In this document: one piece after another, positions 60,080-64,000 of the stretch
Position numbering within the stretch: the first letter of the stretch is position 1
Layout of the letters: each line of letters opens with the position of its first letter
From: Polynucleobacter necessarius
Lineage (GTDB): Bacteria; Pseudomonadota; Gammaproteobacteria; Burkholderiales; Burkholderiaceae
DNA length: 64,000 nt
Reading direction: 5' to 3'
NCBI RefSeq assembly: GCF_900096765.1
Contig: NZ_LT615228.1
Coordinates: 564,669-628,668, forward strand
Position numbers and translations under genes: made by a program
The notes under the pieces: model-generated
Database searches by the model: none
The model's input: only the letters and a program-made list of their open reading frames with translations
Told to the model about the DNA's origin: nothing

Positions 60080-60928
60080 TTAGTAACGAATAACCCTAAT
60101 GACGCCACTTCTAATGATGGGTAGATTGGCTACCAAAACTGCTCCAGCCAAGGTAATCCACCAGATAAGGTAGATCCAAAGCAATGCCAAAGGGAAAATT
60201 GCAAATGCGCCATACACTGTCTTGTAGAAATCAGTGTGCGTTAGAAAGATGGCAAAGCAAAATTTCATCAACTCAAAACTTAAGGCTGCAAATAAACCAC
60301 CAATAAAAGCATCTGACCAGAGTATTTGGGAGTAAGGCAAAATTTTGTAAACAACCGAATAGACAACAACGGCCATCAAGATTGGCATCACTGCCGCCAT
60401 ATATCGAAAGCTAATCGGCACAGCCTCCATCCACCCTCTTGAGCTACTAAAAAGAACGCCGCTGAGGTAAATTCCAATGCCGAGCAAGATCGGTCCTAAT
60501 ATTGTTGCCGCCGCATAGATCAATATTTTTTTAACTAATGGCCGCTGTTGTTTTACTTTAAATATTTGATTGAAAGCCCCTTCAATTACAGACAGGGTCA
60601 TGATTGCGGTAACAAATAAGCCGAGTAAGCCCAGTAAAGTAAGTCCGCGTGCTTGGGCTGAAAATTGATCTAGATAGATGAAAATCTGCTGATTTAAGCC
60701 GCCCGGCATATAGGTGTCTAATAACTAGCTTCTGAAAGCATTTTTAACCTCGATGACCTTCGGTAGATAACCAATCAAAATTGTGGCTACAGTTAACATG
60801 GGCACCAGCGATAAGGTCGTGGTGAATGACAAGCTTGCAGCAATTTGCTTTAAATTTTGGTCGCGGTTTGCCTCCCAGATATCTTTCGCCAGGGCAAGCC
60901 ATAATTGAGGATTACGAAATACGCGCAT
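60080..60928 (-). pseudogene. YihY/UPF0761-family membrane protein gene with an in-frame amber codon
   Basis: The frame from 60928 gives 283 codons with one TAG at codon 68 (60725-60727). Text before it is KNAFRS and after it LLDTYMPGGLNQQIF, on one frame with no shift. Several membrane helices are visible, with phrases typical of the family: AASLSFTTTLSLVPMLTV at the start, then KVKQQRPLVKKILIY and KILPYSQILWSDAFIGGLFAALSF further on. A Trp to amber change is the likely cause. Members are inner-membrane proteins (YihY, often misnamed ribonuclease BN) of uncertain role. Confidence 0.82.
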
Positions 60929-60941
60929 CGCCTTATCATAA

Positions 60942-61553
<612 letters not shown>

Positions 61554-61561
61554 GCTTGTTT

Positions 61562-61942
61562 ATGTACAAAAAAATTCTCTCAAAAGACCCCTACCAGTTG
61601 CTTGCAACAGCTGCATTTATAGATCTATTCATATTGTGTATTGCTTGGGAATGGTTTATTTCTCCTCTTAGACTGGGAGGTTCCTGGCTGATTCTCAAAG
61701 GCGTTCCTTTGTTATTTGCCATACCTGGTTTATGGAGGGAGAAGGTTTACACCATGCAATGGGCTTCCATGTTAATTTTGCTATACATCACTGAGGGCTT
61801 GGTGCGAATCTTAGAAACCGGCGCTAATTTTTGGTTGGCATTACTTGAAACGATACTAGCCACTCTGGGTTTTGTATGTCTCCTGATGTATCTAAAGCCA
61901 ATTAAAAAAGAAGCTAAATTATTAGCAAAGAAGAAGGCCTAG
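61562..61942 (+). CDS. DUF2069 inner-membrane protein
   Basis: 126 residues from the ATG at 61562 (a TTG at 61556 is possible). Four hydrophobic helices; the phrases SPLRLGGSWLILKGVPLLFAIPG and YTMQWASMLILLYITEG are DUF2069 marks. The function is unknown. The close pairing with wrbA upstream is typical for Burkholderiales. The broken FAD oxidase gene follows after 8 bp. Confidence 0.85.
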   Translation: MYKKILSKDPYQLLATAAFIDLFILCIAWEWFISPLRLGGSWLILKGVPLLFAIPGLWREKVYTMQWASMLILLYITEGLVRILETGANFWLALLETILATLGFVCLLMYLKPIKKEAKLLAKKKA

Positions 61943-61950
61943 GACCAGCA

Positions 61951-63369
61951 ATGACGCATGAGTTCATTGATCAACTCAGCTCGATTATTGGTCGGCAATA
62001 CGTTTTAAGCACTGAGCAAGACAAGGCGTCTTACTTAACGGATGGCGCAAACGTTTTACTGGTAAAGCCTTGGCCGTTGTTTTGCCCAAAACTACAGAAG
62101 AAGTGGCCAATATTGTTAAGCTATGCGCTAATCACCACATTTCGATTGTTCCACAGGGTGGGAATACTGGATTTTGCGGTGGCGCAACGCCAGATGACAG
62201 CGGCAAACAAATTGTTCTCAATTTCAAGCGCATGAATAATATCCGCGAAATCGATAGTTCTAATCAAACCACGACTCTTGAGGCGGGTTGTATATTGCAG
62301 GCGGCCCAAGAAAGAGCCGCGCAGCAGGATTTTTTATTTCCCATCAGTTTGGGAGCTGAAGGTAGCTGCATGATAGGCGGCAATCTTGCAATCAATGCTG
62401 GTGGCACTAATGTTTTGCGTTATGGGAATGCGCGAGATTTGTGCCTGGGTCTTGAGGTGGTAACCGCACAAGGCGATATTTGGCATGGCCTAAAGGGCTT
62501 ACGCAAAGATAATACTGGTTATGACCTAAGAGATTTATTCATTGGCTCTGAAGGAACCTTAGGAATTATTACTGCTGCGGTAATGAAGTTATACCCTCTG
62601 CCGATTTCTCAATGAACAACTTTGGTTGCTACTAGCAACATTACAGACACCATTTCATTGCTAAATCTTTTTCAAAAACGAGCAACTTCTCTTCTGACTG
62701 GTTTTGAAATGATGACCAATGATTCCCTACTGCTCAATGAAAAGCATTTTCCTCAGATGGCAAACCCCTTAAAAGGCAATCCGCCATTTACTGTATTAAT
62801 CGAATTGTCCGATCATGAGAGCGAGTCACATGTCAGAGCCCTTCTGGAGCATATTTTGGAGGAGGCATTTGAGTCTGTACTGATCTCTGACGCGATCATT
62901 GCTAGCAATCTGTCTCAAGCCAACGCGTTTTGGCATATGCGAGAACACATTACCCTAGCTCAGGCTGAAGAAGGAGCCAATCTCAAACATGACATCACGA
63001 TCCCACTGTCGTCCTTAGATCAATTTATTAGGGAGACAGACGCCCTAATAAGAAATCAATACCCCGGGGTAAGAATTATTAACTTTGGACATTTAGGTGA
63101 TGGCAACCTTCATTACAACATCGCCCCTCCTGAGGGCAAAAACCCCCCAAGACTTCAATTTGGCCCATGAAAAGCCCATTTACGAGCTGATCTATACACA
63201 GGTTGACCGTTTTAATGGGTCAATATCGGCTGAACATGGGGTGGGTCAGCTTAAATTAGCTGATTTGAGAGCTCACAAGGGAAATGTTGCTCATGACCTA
63301 ATGCGGACGATTAAGATCGCTTTAGACCCTAAAAATATCCTCAACCCCCATAAAGTCGTCTCAATTTAA
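61951..63369 (+). pseudogene. FAD-linked oxidase (GlcD/D-lactate dehydrogenase-like) gene with three lesions
   Basis: The family N-terminus FIDQLSSIIG and the FAD-binding motif VPQGGNTGFCGGA are present, with PISLGAEGSCMIGGNL and GGTNVLRYGN further on. Lesion one is near 62041: one base is missing so that TDWRKRFTGKALAVV is lost (GATGG where GATTGG is expected). Lesion two is an in-frame TGA at 62613-62615, after PLPISQ. Lesion three is a C-run of six near 63141-63150; five would restore EGKNPQDFNLAHEKP. C-terminal GSISAEHGVGQLK and DPKNILNPHKV end at 63369. Intact members oxidise glycolate or D-lactate type acids. Confidence 0.85.
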
Positions 63370-63456
63370 GAAAAAATCATTTTTTATCAATTATTTGTAA
63401 ATTGTTGTCATCTTCCTCCCTCCGGGCTGCGTTGTATCGTCATGGAGGTGGCAAAT

Positions 63457-63642
63457 ATGTCAACAAGACAAAAACGTTGGGCCCGTGCAATTGAACAAAT
63501 CGACTTGTCCAAAAGGACTCCCGAAGTCGCTATTGGCTATTTAGATAGCAAATACCGTGATATCGCCTGGCGATACATTCGAATTTTAGGGTTTGAGCGC
63601 ACTATTAGCTTCATGGCTAGCAATAATTTTCATCCAGAATAA
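63457..63642 (+). CDS. Small protein of unknown function
   Basis: 61 residues from the ATG at 63457, chosen because GGAGGT lies seven bases upstream; an upstream ATG at 63442 sits before that site. The sequence starts MSTRQKRWARAIEQIDLS, is basic, and is rich in helix-forming residues (SKYRDIAWRYIRILGFERTI). I do not recognise a family. A strong terminator follows. It is likely a free-standing gene; the strong ribosome-binding site supports expression. Confidence 0.6.
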   Translation: MSTRQKRWARAIEQIDLSKRTPEVAIGYLDSKYRDIAWRYIRILGFERTISFMASNNFHPE

Positions 63643-63661
63643 AGACGCTACATTACGATAT

Positions 63662-63695
63662 AAGCCTAAATAATTGATTTATTTAGGCTTTTTTT
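63662..63695 (+). terminator. Intrinsic terminator after the 61-residue gene
   Basis: Stem AAGCCTAAAT (63662-63671) and ATTTAGGCTT (63681-63690) with a nine-base loop and a T-tract to 63695. The gap 63696-63870 shows no gene; part of it is likely promoter for the next one. Confidence 0.8.
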
Positions 63696-63870
63696 GATTT
63701 ATAGCTGTAGTTTTTACCTTTAATTGCGGCCTCGTTTACTTTTTAAGCCCCTTCGAGAATTACTTTCTCACTCTGTTGATGTGCATAGGGTTGTCACAAT
63801 TACTTGTAAGGCTTGCTTATCCATTGTAGGATCAAATACTGTGTGCAGCAAATAACTATTTAAGGAAACT

Positions 63871-64000
63871 ATGAGCCAAAAGAAATTAGTGAAACAGCTA
63901 TTGAAGAAATTAGACAAACTTGAGTTGGATCGCGAAAAATTGATTGATAAGCTGGGAAATGCCTTGGATAAGCTTGAGAAAAAAGAGGTCACCAAAGCAG
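63871..64000 (+). CDS. Lysine-rich coiled-coil protein, partial (C-terminus outside window)
   Basis: From the ATG at 63871 (AAGGAAACT just upstream) 43 codons stay open to the window edge. The text is charged and helical: KKLVKQLLKKLDKLELDREK and DKLGNALDKLEKKE, with leucines at heptad positions. This suggests a short coiled coil. No family can be named from the part seen. Confidence 0.5.
   Translation, partial: MSQKKLVKQLLKKLDKLELDREKLIDKLGNALDKLEKKEVTKA

Noticed and set aside
53164..60928. Reassignment of TAG to Trp.
   Set aside because: TAG ends several intact genes here, for example phaR and ispF, so it is a normal stop.

Overview
The window looks like a chromosomal segment of a Polynucleobacter-type betaproteobacterium (Burkholderiaceae). 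The evidence is conserved gene order and family-typical proteins: bamD/rluD, phaC-phaB-phaR-rimO-thiolase, serB/mfd/ispD-ispF, tRNA-Leu-tig-clpP-clpX-lon, pyrG-kdsA-eno-ftsB, msrB-yciB-bolA-ppiC and mltG-tmk-holB-tatD. Base composition is moderate, with no rRNA, phage, transposase, integrase, CRISPR array or defence island visible. Many genes are broken, which fits a lineage undergoing genome erosion, such as the obligate ciliate endosymbionts called P. necessarius. The species assignment is an inference.

Layout. 1-8.3 kb: outer-membrane assembly lipoprotein (bamD), rRNA pseudouridine synthase (rluD), pgeF, then the polyhydroxyalkanoate genes phaC, phaB, phaR, with rimO and a thiolase. 8.3-14.7 kb: serB and mfd on the minus strand, ispD-ispF (MEP isoprenoid pathway), and a broken nitroreductase-family gene. 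14.8-22.7 kb: tRNA-Leu, trigger factor, ClpP, ClpX, Lon behind a heat-shock-like promoter, tRNA-Val, and a PpiD-like protein without its parvulin domain. 22.7-38.9 kb: a damaged tesA/ybbA pair, purL, a spermidine-synthase-like gene, acnB, two small envelope genes, pyrG-kdsA-eno-ftsB, hslO and gltX. 38.9-39.3 kb: a tRNA-Ala/Glu/Asp operon ended by a strong hairpin.

39.3-46.8 kb is the most eroded part: broken alpha/beta hydrolase, hydroxypyruvate isomerase, HNH nuclease, DUF3108 and potassium-channel genes are mixed with intact M48 protease, garR and YqiA-type genes. 46.8-52.3 kb holds intact ankyrin, tatD, holB, tmk, mltG and ygfZ. 52.3-63.4 kb alternates intact genes (selO, msrB, yciB, bolA, an MFS permease, aroC, a CBS protein, wrbA, DUF2069) with broken ones (NRDE protein, thioesterase, ppiC, YihY, FAD-linked oxidase). 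Two small unknown genes close the window.

The main unusual signal is the kind of mutation. Perfect or near-perfect two-copy tandem duplications of 7, 8, 12, 13, 14, 18, 29 and 36 bp recur across the window. Several coincide exactly with a frameshift, and deleting one copy restores the expected protein. Others sit in frame inside otherwise intact genes (phaR, hslO, the DUF2147 gene) or duplicate a translation start. Three extracytoplasmic proteins (PpiD, TesA, PpiC) also seem to have lost internal segments in frame. No new defence or mobile system was found. The erosion signature, and the joint loss of a glycolate/glyoxylate branch (hyi plus the FAD oxidase), are the most interesting observations.
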